From positions 1 to 64,000 of the forward strand of contig CALGMA010000009.1 in the NCBI GenBank assembly GCA_937959265.1: a stretch of DNA of 64,000 bases, read 5' to 3'. Shown here one piece after another: positions 1 through 7,947 of this stretch; position 1 is the stretch's first letter; each line of letters starts with the position of its first letter. The position numbers and the translations under genes were made by a program. The notes beneath the pieces are model-generated. The model was not told where the DNA came from, ran no database searches, and saw only the letters and a list, made by a program, of their open reading frames with translations. Origin of the DNA: an uncultured Anaerolineae bacterium. GTDB lineage: Bacteria; Chloroflexota; Anaerolineae; J036; Brachytrichaceae.

Positions 1-253
1 AGCGGCCATTGCTTTGGATTTGCGCTGGGTCTGGACACATTGGGCTGCATCGGCTTGGGCATGATGATCGCCGGTGGGTTGGGGATGGCGGGCGTGGTGT
101 CCTACCAGCTCATGCCGGATCAGATCAAGGCCGATGCCGGACGCGCGATTGAGACGCTGGTCACCGACCTGACGCGAGGGCCGGCCTCGATCAACACCAC
201 GGCAGGGGCCGGGCCGCAGATTGACCCCGCGCCGGCGCTGGGCTACCCGCTGG
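1..253 (+). repeat. Direct repeat, rhs core end (second copy 3476-3728)
   Basis: A segment of about 253 bp encoding the end of the RHS core and the first part of the tip is repeated with only scattered substitutions at 3476-3728. The copies diverge abruptly after GYPL, where each acquires a different continuation. This is what recombination between rhs copies through shared core sequence would leave. Confidence 0.9.
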
Positions 254-666
254 AGTCGGTGCGGAGCGCAGGCACGAGCGAGGTGTATCCGCTGGCGGGT
301 GAGAGCGACGCGATCCAGTTGACTACGCCGTTGGGCGGCAGTCAGACATTGCAGATCGGCGGGCCGTTGCAGGCCACATCCAGCACTCAAAAGCATCATC
401 CTTGGCCAAAATACTTGGGCGGACCTGAAGAGCAAACGCTCTTGGAGATGCCAACGGAGACTCATCAAAATTTTCATCGCGAGTTGGATAGAATTTATTC
501 GCGCTATGAGGGATCTATAAAGTGGGATGAGCTGCCGCGCAAGGAGCAGTTGGACCTTATCAAGACACTACGCGACTTTACTCGCAAGTTCGACAAGGAG
601 AACAAGACTAAGACAAACAAGGCTTTACAGCGTGCTTTGAAGGAAGCAGGAGAATCCGGTCGATGA
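1..666 (+). CDS. C-terminal end of an RHS polymorphic toxin (5' end outside window)
   Basis: The reading frame is open from base 1 and begins inside the RHS hyperconserved end (SGHCF, the tail of the usual DPSGH motif), so the N-terminal bulk lies left of the window. After the core comes a hydrophobic stretch at about residues 10-35, a linker, and a variable tip of about 90 residues. The tip contains HHPWPKYLGG followed by a HQNFHRELD segment, a His-rich arrangement reminiscent of HNH/endonuclease VII-type toxin tips. The nuclease assignment is inference from this motif only. The stop codon overlaps the start of the next gene (ATGA), the usual toxin-immunity arrangement. Bases 1-253 recur almost unchanged at 3476-3728, within a truncated rhs copy. 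Confidence 0.75.
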   Translation, partial: SGHCFGFALGLDTLGCIGLGMMIAGGLGMAGVVSYQLMPDQIKADAGRAIETLVTDLTRGPASINTTAGAGPQIDPAPALGYPLESVRSAGTSEVYPLAGESDAIQLTTPLGGSQTLQIGGPLQATSSTQKHHPWPKYLGGPEEQTLLEMPTETHQNFHRELDRIYSRYEGSIKWDELPRKEQLDLIKTLRDFTRKFDKENKTKTNKALQRALKEAGESGR

Positions 667-1535
667 AAGAGATAGCCAGAATACAGTTTCGTGGCGAAGA
701 TACCGATTTGGCAGCCTACTGGAATAAAGTTCATCCAGAGATGCCGATTCGATATGGGATCGTCGTGCTTCCCTATGCATCGGCCATCTATGACGAACTG
801 AGACAGACGTTCACTCGTTTTGCTGCTCATACGCCAGTAGAGTGGTCTGAGCGGATAACAGTGGAATATACACCAACAGAAATCCGGGCGTGTGAGATTC
901 TGGAACTTGTCATTATCGGCTATGCTGGTGACGGCGGCAATACTTACGCTCCTGTTTATAGAGAAGTAGTAACTTGCCCCTCCTGCAAAATTACTGAGTA
1001 TCAGCAAGTGCAAGACCTCTTCCTCAACACCTCAAACTTCGAATCCATCCCGGATTCTCATCAACGCAGAAGGTGCGACTGGTATGAAACACGCTTTGGT
1101 GAAGTTGTCGTCTCGCAACGATTGCACGACTTGTTCAAATCGAAAGGCATTCCTGGGGTTGTCTTTCGTCCAATTCGCGATTACGCGAAGCGAGGCGGTG
1201 AATTGTCCGCGGTTTTTCAACTCGTTGTTGAAGCGGAGATCGGTCCATTCATTGAGCCAACACGTTTAGAACGCGAAGGATACTGCGCCGAATGCAATCA
1301 ATACCGGTCTATTCTTCGAGCTGAGTTGAGAGGGTCGAAAGGCAGCGAACTCTATCTTCCACGTTCGAACTTCCATGGTCAACCGATCATGAGAACAAGT
1401 GAAAGATTAGGCCGTCGTCCTTTGGCATCGACGACGCTAATTGTCAGCCAGAACCTTTATCGATTGATGCGAGTAGAGTCTCTGCGTGGCTTTCGTGTGC
1501 AACCGGCGCATCTCGTCGATACGACCGCATCATGA
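663..1535 (+). CDS. Candidate immunity protein for the upstream RHS tip
   Basis: A 290-residue soluble protein with no signal peptide or membrane segment. Its start overlaps the toxin stop by 4 bp, implying translational coupling. It has two CxxC pairs, CPSC near residue 103 and CAEC near residue 209, which could bind a metal and recall double-CxxC immunity families. I do not recognise the family with confidence. The immunity role is inferred from position only. Base composition is less GC-rich than the housekeeping genes further right, as is common for exchangeable tip/immunity cassettes. Confidence 0.5.
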   Translation: MKEIARIQFRGEDTDLAAYWNKVHPEMPIRYGIVVLPYASAIYDELRQTFTRFAAHTPVEWSERITVEYTPTEIRACEILELVIIGYAGDGGNTYAPVYREVVTCPSCKITEYQQVQDLFLNTSNFESIPDSHQRRRCDWYETRFGEVVVSQRLHDLFKSKGIPGVVFRPIRDYAKRGGELSAVFQLVVEAEIGPFIEPTRLEREGYCAECNQYRSILRAELRGSKGSELYLPRSNFHGQPIMRTSERLGRRPLASTTLIVSQNLYRLMRVESLRGFRVQPAHLVDTTAS

Positions 1536-1547
1536 CTTCAGGTGTGC

Positions 1548-1576
1548 GTCTAAAGTTCTGGAGTTCGAGTTTAGAC
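1548..1576. other. Inverted repeat after the candidate immunity gene
   Basis: GTCTAAA (1548-1554) and TTTAGAC (1570-1576) form a 7-bp stem with a 15-base loop, 13 bp after the stop of the preceding gene. There is no T tract. It may be a weak transcription end or the scar of a mobile element in the cassette junction. Confidence 0.25.
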
Positions 1577-1661
1577 ACGAACAGCAGTTGAGCCAGCAAG
1601 GCCAGCGTCCACCTGCGCGATAACTGAAGCATGTTGTGGCCGCACTTCGGTCCATGTCTTC

Positions 1662-2603
1662 ATGCAGCGACCTAGGCAGCGGGGGTGCGCTGGATTCATG
1701 GCGACCACCCCTGCCTTCGCGGGGGCAAGCCTGGGCAGCGCTAGCCTGGCGACGAACTCAAGCGGGCAGGTGGTGAGCCAACTGCGCTACAAGCCGTATG
1801 GCGAAGTGCGCTGGCAGAGCGGGGCGATGCCGACCAACCGGCGCTTCACCGGGCACCGGAGCGAGGACGGCTTCGGGCTGATTGACATGCGCGCCCGTTA
1901 CTACGACCCGCTGATCGGGCGGTTCATCAGTGCGGACAGCATCGTGCAAGCGCCGGGCGACCCGCAAACGCTCAACCGCTACGCCTATACACGCAACAAC
2001 CCGCTGAAGTATGTTGATCCGAGCGGGCATTGCTTCATCTTTGCTGGCATAGACACGGTTGCTTGCATTGGCCTGTGGATGCTAATTGTTGGAGGCGGCA
2101 CAGCTGCAGCTGTAGGTGCAGCCTATACACCGGAAGGACAGAAACTAGCGCGCAATGCAGAGAAGTCCTTCTATTCGCTCGCTGTTGCTGTTGATGATGT
2201 AGTCCAATCAGCTAAAGTCAACGTAGCCTTCTCTGCTGCCACCACATTTGCTCGAATACAGCCTTCTCATTTGGCGATTCGGAATCTGACACCTGATGAG
2301 GAAAAGCACATACGCCGCATCGAAGAAGCGGAGACCTTCTCGGATGATCATCCGGACATTGAAGCAGAAGTGGCAAAGCGTTTGCAGGAAGAGAAACCAC
2401 AGCCGGGAAAGGATCACATCAATGAAGCCCAGGAGAAGATTAAACAACTAGATAGAAGCATTGGCACACTCAAGCGCGCGCTCCGTCATTTGAACGAGTC
2501 CGACAAACAGCGTGTCGAGGAAGCGATTGAGAAAGCCAAGGAAATCATTGACACGCTCAATCGTAGACTTAGCCCATTGGTTCAGGAGACCAAGAACCGA
2601 TGA
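1662..2603 (+). CDS. Orphan RHS C-terminal cassette with helical tip
   Basis: This is a displaced rhs 3' end. The RHS-associated core starts near GSASLA (base about 1735) and runs through YYDPLIGRFISAD and NRYAYTRNNPLKYVDPSGH. It lacks the long YD-repeat body. The tip that follows has one hydrophobic segment (about residues 128-150) and then a strongly charged, helical region of about 100 residues ending in KIKQL and EAIEKAKEI patterns. I do not recognise the tip domain. The ATG at 1662 is only the first available start, and the junction with upstream sequence suggests the cassette may be silent unless recombined into a full rhs gene. The stop overlaps the start of the next gene (ATGA). Confidence 0.6.
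   Translation: MQRPRQRGCAGFMATTPAFAGASLGSASLATNSSGQVVSQLRYKPYGEVRWQSGAMPTNRRFTGHRSEDGFGLIDMRARYYDPLIGRFISADSIVQAPGDPQTLNRYAYTRNNPLKYVDPSGHCFIFAGIDTVACIGLWMLIVGGGTAAAVGAAYTPEGQKLARNAEKSFYSLAVAVDDVVQSAKVNVAFSAATTFARIQPSHLAIRNLTPDEEKHIRRIEEAETFSDDHPDIEAEVAKRLQEEKPQPGKDHINEAQEKIKQLDRSIGTLKRALRHLNESDKQRVEEAIEKAKEIIDTLNRRLSPLVQETKNR
1923..2035 (+). repeat. RHS core repeat shared with 3377-3489
   Basis: 113 bp covering FISAD to DPSGHC is nearly identical at 3377-3489. It is the recombination-prone core present in every rhs cassette in this window. Confidence 0.85.
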
Positions 2604-3214
2604 CAACGCCTACCGAGCATTCTAAGGATGTCTTGAATCACCTGAAGTCACTTATCGCGGAGCGTGAGCGGACAATTGCACGAGGTGAGCAGCCGGGCTA
2701 TCCACAAGAGATTGGCCGGTTGATTCACCAGTTATCCGAGCTTCGAAATGGAGCAGCACGAGATTACTTCCTAGAGTTGCTAGCAGGCAAGCATGTGCTT
2801 GATGATGAAGTGTTACTTCACCTGATTGAAGGGCTTGGATTCCACTGGACGGACTTCGTCGCTCCAGTCCCGTTGTACGAAGCTTTGCTAAAGGATTGCA
2901 CGCGCGACGAACAATTGCGGGCTACTTGTGCGGCGGTGTTGGGATCCTCAATGGAATCGCAGAGCAGCATTCCAGCATTGGTCGAGGTTGTGGGACGGGC
3001 AGATGATTCGGACTACGTTCGTGAGGCGGCTATGCATGCCCTCGTGCGAATCGGTGGCCTTGACCCTATCCCTGTGGAGATTCAGAGAGTGCTCTCGCCA
3101 GATGATTATTCGTTGTTCGCCACAGTAAGCAGCTACAAAGACCTAAGAAGGTTAGTCGGGCAGGTTCGTGAGCGCTACAAAGGTGACCTGCCTATATCGT
3201 TTAGGCGAGAGTAG
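2600..3214 (+). CDS. Candidate immunity protein, HEAT-like helical repeats
   Basis: A 204-residue, all-helical soluble protein overlapping the orphan rhs tip by 4 bp. Repeated helix pairs such as RATCAAVLGSSMES and VREAAMHALVRIGG resemble HEAT/PBS-lyase repeats, a fold used by several immunity proteins to cap toxin tips. There is no signal peptide. Function is inferred from the coupled position behind an rhs tip and the helical-repeat look. A general scaffold role cannot be excluded. Confidence 0.5.
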   Translation: MTTPTEHSKDVLNHLKSLIAERERTIARGEQPGYPQEIGRLIHQLSELRNGAARDYFLELLAGKHVLDDEVLLHLIEGLGFHWTDFVAPVPLYEALLKDCTRDEQLRATCAAVLGSSMESQSSIPALVEVVGRADDSDYVREAAMHALVRIGGLDPIPVEIQRVLSPDDYSLFATVSSYKDLRRLVGQVRERYKGDLPISFRRE

Positions 3215-3251
3215 ATACCACACCAGACCGTCCCACTGATTGGCGTCCTGC

Positions 3252-3268
3252 CCTGAGCTTGCCGAAGG
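3252..3268. repeat. Short interrupted palindrome (CCTGAGC..CGAAGG type)
   Basis: CCTGAGCTTGCCGAAGG resembles a dispersed short palindrome often seen between genes in environmental bacterial genomes. A related degenerate copy, CTTCAACAAGCTCAG, lies at 36233-36247. Here it sits at the boundary between the candidate immunity gene and the next rhs fragment. Confidence 0.4.
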
Positions 3269-3295
3269 GTCACTGGCCAACGGCTGGAAGGCAGT

Positions 3296-3754
3296 GTTGG
3301 CCTCTATGGCTATCCCCTGCGGGGACCTCCGCTGCGCTCCGGCAACGCGCGGATGTATTCGCCGCTGCTGGCGCGCTTCATCAGCGCCGATACGATCGTG
3401 CAAGCGCCAAGCGACCCGCAAACGCTCAACCGCTACGCCTATACACGCAACAACCCGCTGAAGTATGTTGATCCAAGCGGGCATTGCTTTGGATTTGCGC
3501 TGGGTCTGGACACATTGGGCTGCATTGGCTTGGGCATAATGATCGCCGGTGGGTTGGGGATGGCGGGCGTGGTGTCCTACCATCTCATGCCGGATCAGAT
3601 CAAGGCCGATGCCGGACGCGCGATTGAGACGCTGGTCACCGACCTGACGCGAGGGCCGGCCTCGATCAACACCACGGCGGGGGCCGGGCCGCAGAGTGAC
3701 GCAGTGCCGGCGCTGGGCTACCCACTGGTTAATTGCGTTGCTGGCAACGCATAG
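3296..3754 (+). pseudogene. Truncated orphan RHS 3' fragment
   Basis: In frame from about 3296 this reads GLYGYPLRGPPLRSGNARMY, the core FISAD and NRYAYTRNN motifs, DPSGHCF, and then the same early tip as at the left window edge. It ends prematurely at LVNCVAGNA. It has no convincing start, no YD repeats and no complete tip, so I regard it as a cassette remnant. An in-frame ATG exists at 3353. Confidence 0.75.
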
Positions 3755-3975
3755 TGAGTCTGCCGCTAGGTGTCTTGTTGATAGCAATATTGATAGATCT
3801 ATTTGTGCCGCCCTGCCAAACACTAAACTGTCCAGATGATAGGATATGGAGTGGGGTGGCGTTGTGGATATCCACCATTGCAGGAGGCTGTAGCCTTCAG
3901 GCACTTGCTTGGCTGACAAAGCGTTTTGCTTGTAAATTGCGGAATTGTCGCTTCCTCTCGCACGTGCGAATGTAG
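3733..3975 (+). other. Possible fragment of a small membrane protein in a gene-poor stretch
   Basis: Between the rhs fragment and the LuxR gene (3755-4178) there is no complete gene. An open frame of 80 codons reads two hydrophobic stretches (PLGVLLIAILIDLF and WISTIAGGCSLQAL), beginning inside the truncated rhs copy. It is AT-richer than its surroundings and could be the 3' part of a membrane-type immunity gene joined by recombination. GCGTTG and CAACGC form a small hairpin at the junction. Confidence 0.3.
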
Positions 3976-4008
3976 ACGCTTATACGCTGCACTCGCAATC
4001 GAGCTAAC

Positions 4009-4035
4009 GCCGTTGATCCGAGTGGGCACTGCTTC
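4009..4035 (+). pseudogene. Micro-scar of an RHS core (VDPSGHCF)
   Basis: Nine codons reading VDPSGHCFK match the end of the RHS core exactly in motif and register, with no other rhs sequence on either side. This is the minimal footprint expected after a tip cassette has recombined out at the DPSGH boundary. Confidence 0.5.
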
Positions 4036-4178
4036 AAGAAAATGAACATAATACCACCAAGCTGTATGATTCATACATGTTCTGCGCGCCAAGTATTACA
4101 CGGCGTATACTTTGCAACGGTTGGTTGGTTTCAGTATGTTCTCTGGTAGAAATTGAGGGTGTCATAGGGTTAGATGTC

Positions 4179-6473
4179 ATGACCGATCGGATGCAACCGC
4201 GACTCGAAACAAAATTACACCGCCCGGCATTGCCGGACGATTTTGTCCCCCGTCCGCGACTGCTAAACCGGCTGAATCGCGGTTCGACGTGCAAGCTTAT
4301 CCTCGTGTCGGCACCGGCCGGTTTTGGCAAAAGCACCTTGATCGCGTGGTGGACATCCACGCTGCGCATCCCCACGGGATGGGTATCGCTGGATGAGGCG
4401 GACAACGACCTCGCCAGCTTCGTCAACTATTTCGTCGGCGCTGTCGAGCGTCACTTCCCCGATGCGTGCGCGAACACACAATCCATCTTGACTGGGCCAC
4501 AGGCGTTGAACGGCGATATGCTGGCCACGACCCTGATCAATGACCTAGTTCAGCTCGGTCAGCCGTTTGTCGTGGTGCTGGATGATTACAACGTCATCAC
4601 TAACGCTGCGGTGCATGCGTTGGTCATGCGCCTGATTCGGCATCAGCCGCCGGGATTGCGCTTGGTGATCGTCTCACGCACCGACCCGCCGTTGTCATTG
4701 GCGCGCTTGCGGGCTTCGAACATGCTTGAACTGCGCGGGGCCGATTTGCGCTTTGACCGCGATGAGATGCGGCGATTTCTGGCCGAGGATGGGTTGGCGT
4801 CGTTGGACGACGCGGCGCTCGACGCGCTCGAGGCCTGCATGGAAGGTTGGGCAGCGGGGTTGCGCCTGGCTGCCCTGTCACTCCAAAACACGCGCGCCAC
4901 AGCCGCGATACTGTCGGGCGTCGAGGGTGCCAGCCAGCACACCATGTCTTATCTACTGGATGAAGTATTGCGGCAGCAGACCGACGATGTGCAAACCTTT
5001 TTGCTGTGCACCAGCATCCTGGATCGTTTTTGCGCCGAGTTGTGCGAAGCGGTCGCGAGCGAGAGCGCATCGGGACTGAGCGGCCATGCCTTTACTGAGC
5101 TGCTGATGCAGGCCAACCTGTTCGTCGAGCCCTTGGACAGCCAAAGGCGCTGGTTCCGCTATCACCCTCTCTTTCAACAGTTGCTGCGCCACAAACTGGC
5201 CGAACGGCTCAGCGCGTCAGCCATCGCCGCGCTGCACCGGCGCGCGGCCGCATGGTGCGTGAACGGCGGCGAGTTGGATGAGGCGCTCGGCCATTACCTA
5301 AGTGCAGGCGACGCCACCGCCGCTGCCGTCGCGCTTGAAAACCATGTACCCGCGTTATTGAACGCCGAGGCGTTTCATGTCGTCGCGAGTGCGCTCGAGC
5401 GTTTGCCACAAGAGGTGATTTTGACGCGCGCCGGCCTGTTAGCAGCGAAGGCATTCGTGCTGATTGTGCGTGGGAAGGACGCCGCCTTTCAACAGACTCT
5501 GGGCATGTTAGAGGATCGGCTGGCTGATCCGGAATTCCAAGTGATCTATCCCCAGGCGGAAGCGCGTCAAAAAATCTGCGGGCAGGCCACCTTTCACAGG
5601 ATGTGGGATGCCTTCAAGCGCCAAGACTATGAGCGTTGCATCCAGTTCTCCCAACAGGCATTGACCATCCTCCCAGCATCCGAAACGTACCTGCGTGGAT
5701 CAATCATGATGGCTATGGGATTGTCAATGTGCGAGCTTGGTCGCTCTGAAGCGTGGGAGAGATACCTGCTGGCGCAAATACAACAGTATGACGCTACGGA
5801 CGGCTTCCTGGCGCGCTGCTATATCTCACTGTGCTTGACGTACCAGCGCGCGGCCCGATATGCCGAGCTAAAGCTGGCGGCGCAGCGTTTGTTGGAGATC
5901 GCGCAACGAGCTGGCCTTCTGGTCAGTCAGGCATTTTCGCACTACCTGCTTGGCATGGCGCTTTACCCGTTGAATGAGATAGAGGCAGCCATCCAACATC
6001 TCACGTTTGTGCACGAACGGCGCTACGCCCTCACGGTTGTGGTTGTGCGGCCCGCCGTCTCGTTGCTCATCCGGTCATATCTGGCAGCCGGCCGTCTGGA
6101 AGATGCAATATTTACGTACGAACAACTGGCGAAATACGATGTGGATATGGCCGGCGCAGTAACCTCCGATACGCAGGCCGTGGGTGCACAATTGACCCGA
6201 TTGCAAGGTGACAAGCGTCATAGGTCGAATGGACTACGTGTGCGCTCCTCGGCCACACCAGCGAACGGCATCGCGCCCGAAGATCTCCTCACCCGGCGCG
6301 AGACCGAAATCCTGCGCTTGCTTGACCAGCAACTGAGCAACAAAGAGCTTGCGCAGCGGCTGTTCATCACGCCCGAGACAGCCCAACGCCACGTCAGCAA
6401 CCTGATGCTAAAACTCGACGTGCATAACCGGCGACATGCCGTGCGCAAAGCCAAGAGCCTGGGCATCCTGTAG
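4179..6473 (+). CDS. MalT-like LuxR-family transcriptional activator
   Basis: A large ATP-dependent regulator of about 764 residues. The N-terminal STAND-type NTPase carries a Walker A motif (APAGFGKST, about residues 45-53) and a Walker B-like VVVLDDY. A long helical TPR-like region follows, then a C-terminal LuxR DNA-binding domain with TRRETEILRLL and SNKELAQRLF. This matches the MalT architecture, where inducer and ATP drive oligomerisation on DNA. I chose the ATG at 4179 because it begins the conserved QPRLETKLHRP segment; the frame is open further upstream to 4077 without family-like sequence. No adjacent gene identifies the inducer. Confidence 0.85.
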   Translation: MTDRMQPRLETKLHRPALPDDFVPRPRLLNRLNRGSTCKLILVSAPAGFGKSTLIAWWTSTLRIPTGWVSLDEADNDLASFVNYFVGAVERHFPDACANTQSILTGPQALNGDMLATTLINDLVQLGQPFVVVLDDYNVITNAAVHALVMRLIRHQPPGLRLVIVSRTDPPLSLARLRASNMLELRGADLRFDRDEMRRFLAEDGLASLDDAALDALEACMEGWAAGLRLAALSLQNTRATAAILSGVEGASQHTMSYLLDEVLRQQTDDVQTFLLCTSILDRFCAELCEAVASESASGLSGHAFTELLMQANLFVEPLDSQRRWFRYHPLFQQLLRHKLAERLSASAIAALHRRAAAWCVNGGELDEALGHYLSAGDATAAAVALENHVPALLNAEAFHVVASALERLPQEVILTRAGLLAAKAFVLIVRGKDAAFQQTLGMLEDRLADPEFQVIYPQAEARQKICGQATFHRMWDAFKRQDYERCIQFSQQALTILPASETYLRGSIMMAMGLSMCELGRSEAWERYLLAQIQQYDATDGFLARCYISLCLTYQRAARYAELKLAAQRLLEIAQRAGLLVSQAFSHYLLGMALYPLNEIEAAIQHLTFVHERRYALTVVVVRPAVSLLIRSYLAAGRLEDAIFTYEQLAKYDVDMAGAVTSDTQAVGAQLTRLQGDKRHRSNGLRVRSSATPANGIAPEDLLTRRETEILRLLDQQLSNKELAQRLFITPETAQRHVSNLMLKLDVHNRRHAVRKAKSLGIL

Positions 6474-6494
6474 CCTGCATAGGGTGCCTCGGGT

Positions 6495-6851
6495 GTGCCA
6501 ACTTTCTACACGATATCTACATGGTCGGGACGACCTCAAGTCACTACACTTCCATCCGTGGATACCGGATTAGATTGTCCAACTCACAGATTGACGTTGC
6601 ATGATCCGGCCGTGTACCGGATTTGCGTCCAGGGCGTCCTGGAGCCGAGTTGGTCGGAGCTGATGCATGGCATGGCAATTTCGTCGCTCGTCGCGCGCGA
6701 TGAGAACCAGCGCGAACTGCATCACACCCAACTCTTAGGCACATTGGCGGATCAAGCTGCGCTGATCGGCTTGATCAACACACTATATTCGCTGGGGCTG
6801 CCGCTGGTGTCAGTTGCGTGCCTCCAGGAATCAACGTGCAAGGAGACGTGA
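6495..6851 (+). CDS. Small conserved hypothetical protein
   Basis: A protein of up to 118 residues from a GTG start. The conserved part begins around LHDPAVYRICVQG and includes VLEPSWSELMHGM and the end GLPLVSVACLQ. Proteins of this kind, with a W in the first third and a hydrophobic C-terminal strand, are common small hypotheticals in Chloroflexota and related phyla. No catalytic residues are evident. The first 20-30 codons are not clearly part of the family, so a later start is possible. It lies just after a LuxR regulator gene and one base before the FGE start, so it may be co-transcribed with either. Confidence 0.55.
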   Translation: MPTFYTISTWSGRPQVTTLPSVDTGLDCPTHRLTLHDPAVYRICVQGVLEPSWSELMHGMAISSLVARDENQRELHHTQLLGTLADQAALIGLINTLYSLGLPLVSVACLQESTCKET

Positions 6852-6852
6852 C

Positions 6853-7830
6853 ATGAGTGATGAGCCGATTACACGCATGCCGCAACATCCTGCGTCGCCT
6901 CCTCATGCAGGCATGGTGTGGATACCAGGCGGCACGTTTCAAATGGGATCGAACGATTTCTATCCCGAAGAGAGGCCCGTGCATCGCGTGAGCGTGGATG
7001 GCTTCTGGATGGACGCGCACCCCGTCACAGTGGCCGAGTTCGCCCGCTTCGTTGCGGCCACCGGCTACGTTACGGTGGCCGAACGCCCGCTCAACCCGGC
7101 TGACTATCCTGACGCCGATCCCGCCCTGCTCGTGCCCGGCGGCCTAGTGTTCAAGCGGACGCGCGGGCCGGTCAACCTGGACGACTACCGGCAATGGTGG
7201 GCCTACGTGCCCGGCGCGAATTGGCGCTTGCCCTACGGCCCCAAGAGCGATCCGACCGGTCGCGACAACCACCCGGTCACGCAAGTGAGCTACGAGGATG
7301 CCGAGGCATACGCCAAGTGGGCCGGTAAGGCATTGCCAACTGAGGCGGAGTGGGAATTCGCCGCGCGCGGCGGTCTGGACGGTGCAATCTTCACGTGGGG
7401 CAACGAGCACTTCCCGGGCGGCAAAGCGATGGCCAACACCTGGCAGGGGGAATTCCCGTGGCAGAACCTGCGGCTGGATGGCTATTTTGGCACGTCGCCT
7501 GTCGGGTCGTTCCCGCCAAATGGCTACGGGCTGTACGACATGGCGGGCAATGTGTGGGAATGGACATGTGACTGGTATGTGCCGCAACACACTGAAAAAC
7601 CGGCCAAATCGTGCTGCACGCCAAGCAACCCGCGCGTGGCTTTGTCTGTGCCCGATGCGAGCTACGACCTGACGCAGCGGAACGCGCGCATCCCGTCCAA
7701 GGTGCTCAAGGGCGGGTCGCACCTATGCGCGCCGAACTACTGCTTCCGATATCGCCCGGCAGCGCGCTCACCGGGGATGATTGACACGGCCACCTGCCAC
7801 ATCGGCTTCCGCTGCATCGTGCGCCCTTGA
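6853..7830 (+). CDS. Formylglycine-generating enzyme (sulfatase-modifying factor)
   Basis: Converts the active-site cysteine of sulfatases to C-alpha-formylglycine. The protein has 325 residues, normal for bacterial FGEs, with the SUMF1 landmarks MVWIPGGTFQMGS at the N-terminus, LPTEAEWEFAARGG, NVWEWTCDWY and a C-terminal GGSHLCAPNYCFRYRPAARS. The two active-site cysteines are present as C292 and C297, spaced as in characterised FGEs, so this is a true FGE and not a cysteine-less FGE-sulfatase-fold relative. The ATG at 6853 has an AAGGAGA ribosome site; an upstream in-frame start lacks one. The arylsulfatase immediately downstream is the obvious client. Confidence 0.93.
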   Translation: MSDEPITRMPQHPASPPHAGMVWIPGGTFQMGSNDFYPEERPVHRVSVDGFWMDAHPVTVAEFARFVAATGYVTVAERPLNPADYPDADPALLVPGGLVFKRTRGPVNLDDYRQWWAYVPGANWRLPYGPKSDPTGRDNHPVTQVSYEDAEAYAKWAGKALPTEAEWEFAARGGLDGAIFTWGNEHFPGGKAMANTWQGEFPWQNLRLDGYFGTSPVGSFPPNGYGLYDMAGNVWEWTCDWYVPQHTEKPAKSCCTPSNPRVALSVPDASYDLTQRNARIPSKVLKGGSHLCAPNYCFRYRPAARSPGMIDTATCHIGFRCIVRP

Positions 7831-7947
7831 TCGTGCATCGCGCTTAGAGCGTAGGCCGACCATGTACAAATCATGTAGAAACCGTGCAAAGTGATTGACC
7901 GGTGCGCCACATTCCCAACAATGGTTTTGGTATTGGAGGTAACACGT

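Noticed and set aside
1444-1632. Minus-strand open frame resembling MLQLSRRWTLALLAQLLF, a possible transposase beginning
   Set aside because: Overlaps the candidate immunity gene, no catalytic motif and no matching remainder.
1698-1735. CCCCTGCCTTCGCGGGGG palindrome-like sequence at the start of the orphan rhs cassette
   Set aside because: Looks like a dispersed REP-type palindrome, but only one copy is seen in the window, so a repeat family cannot be shown.
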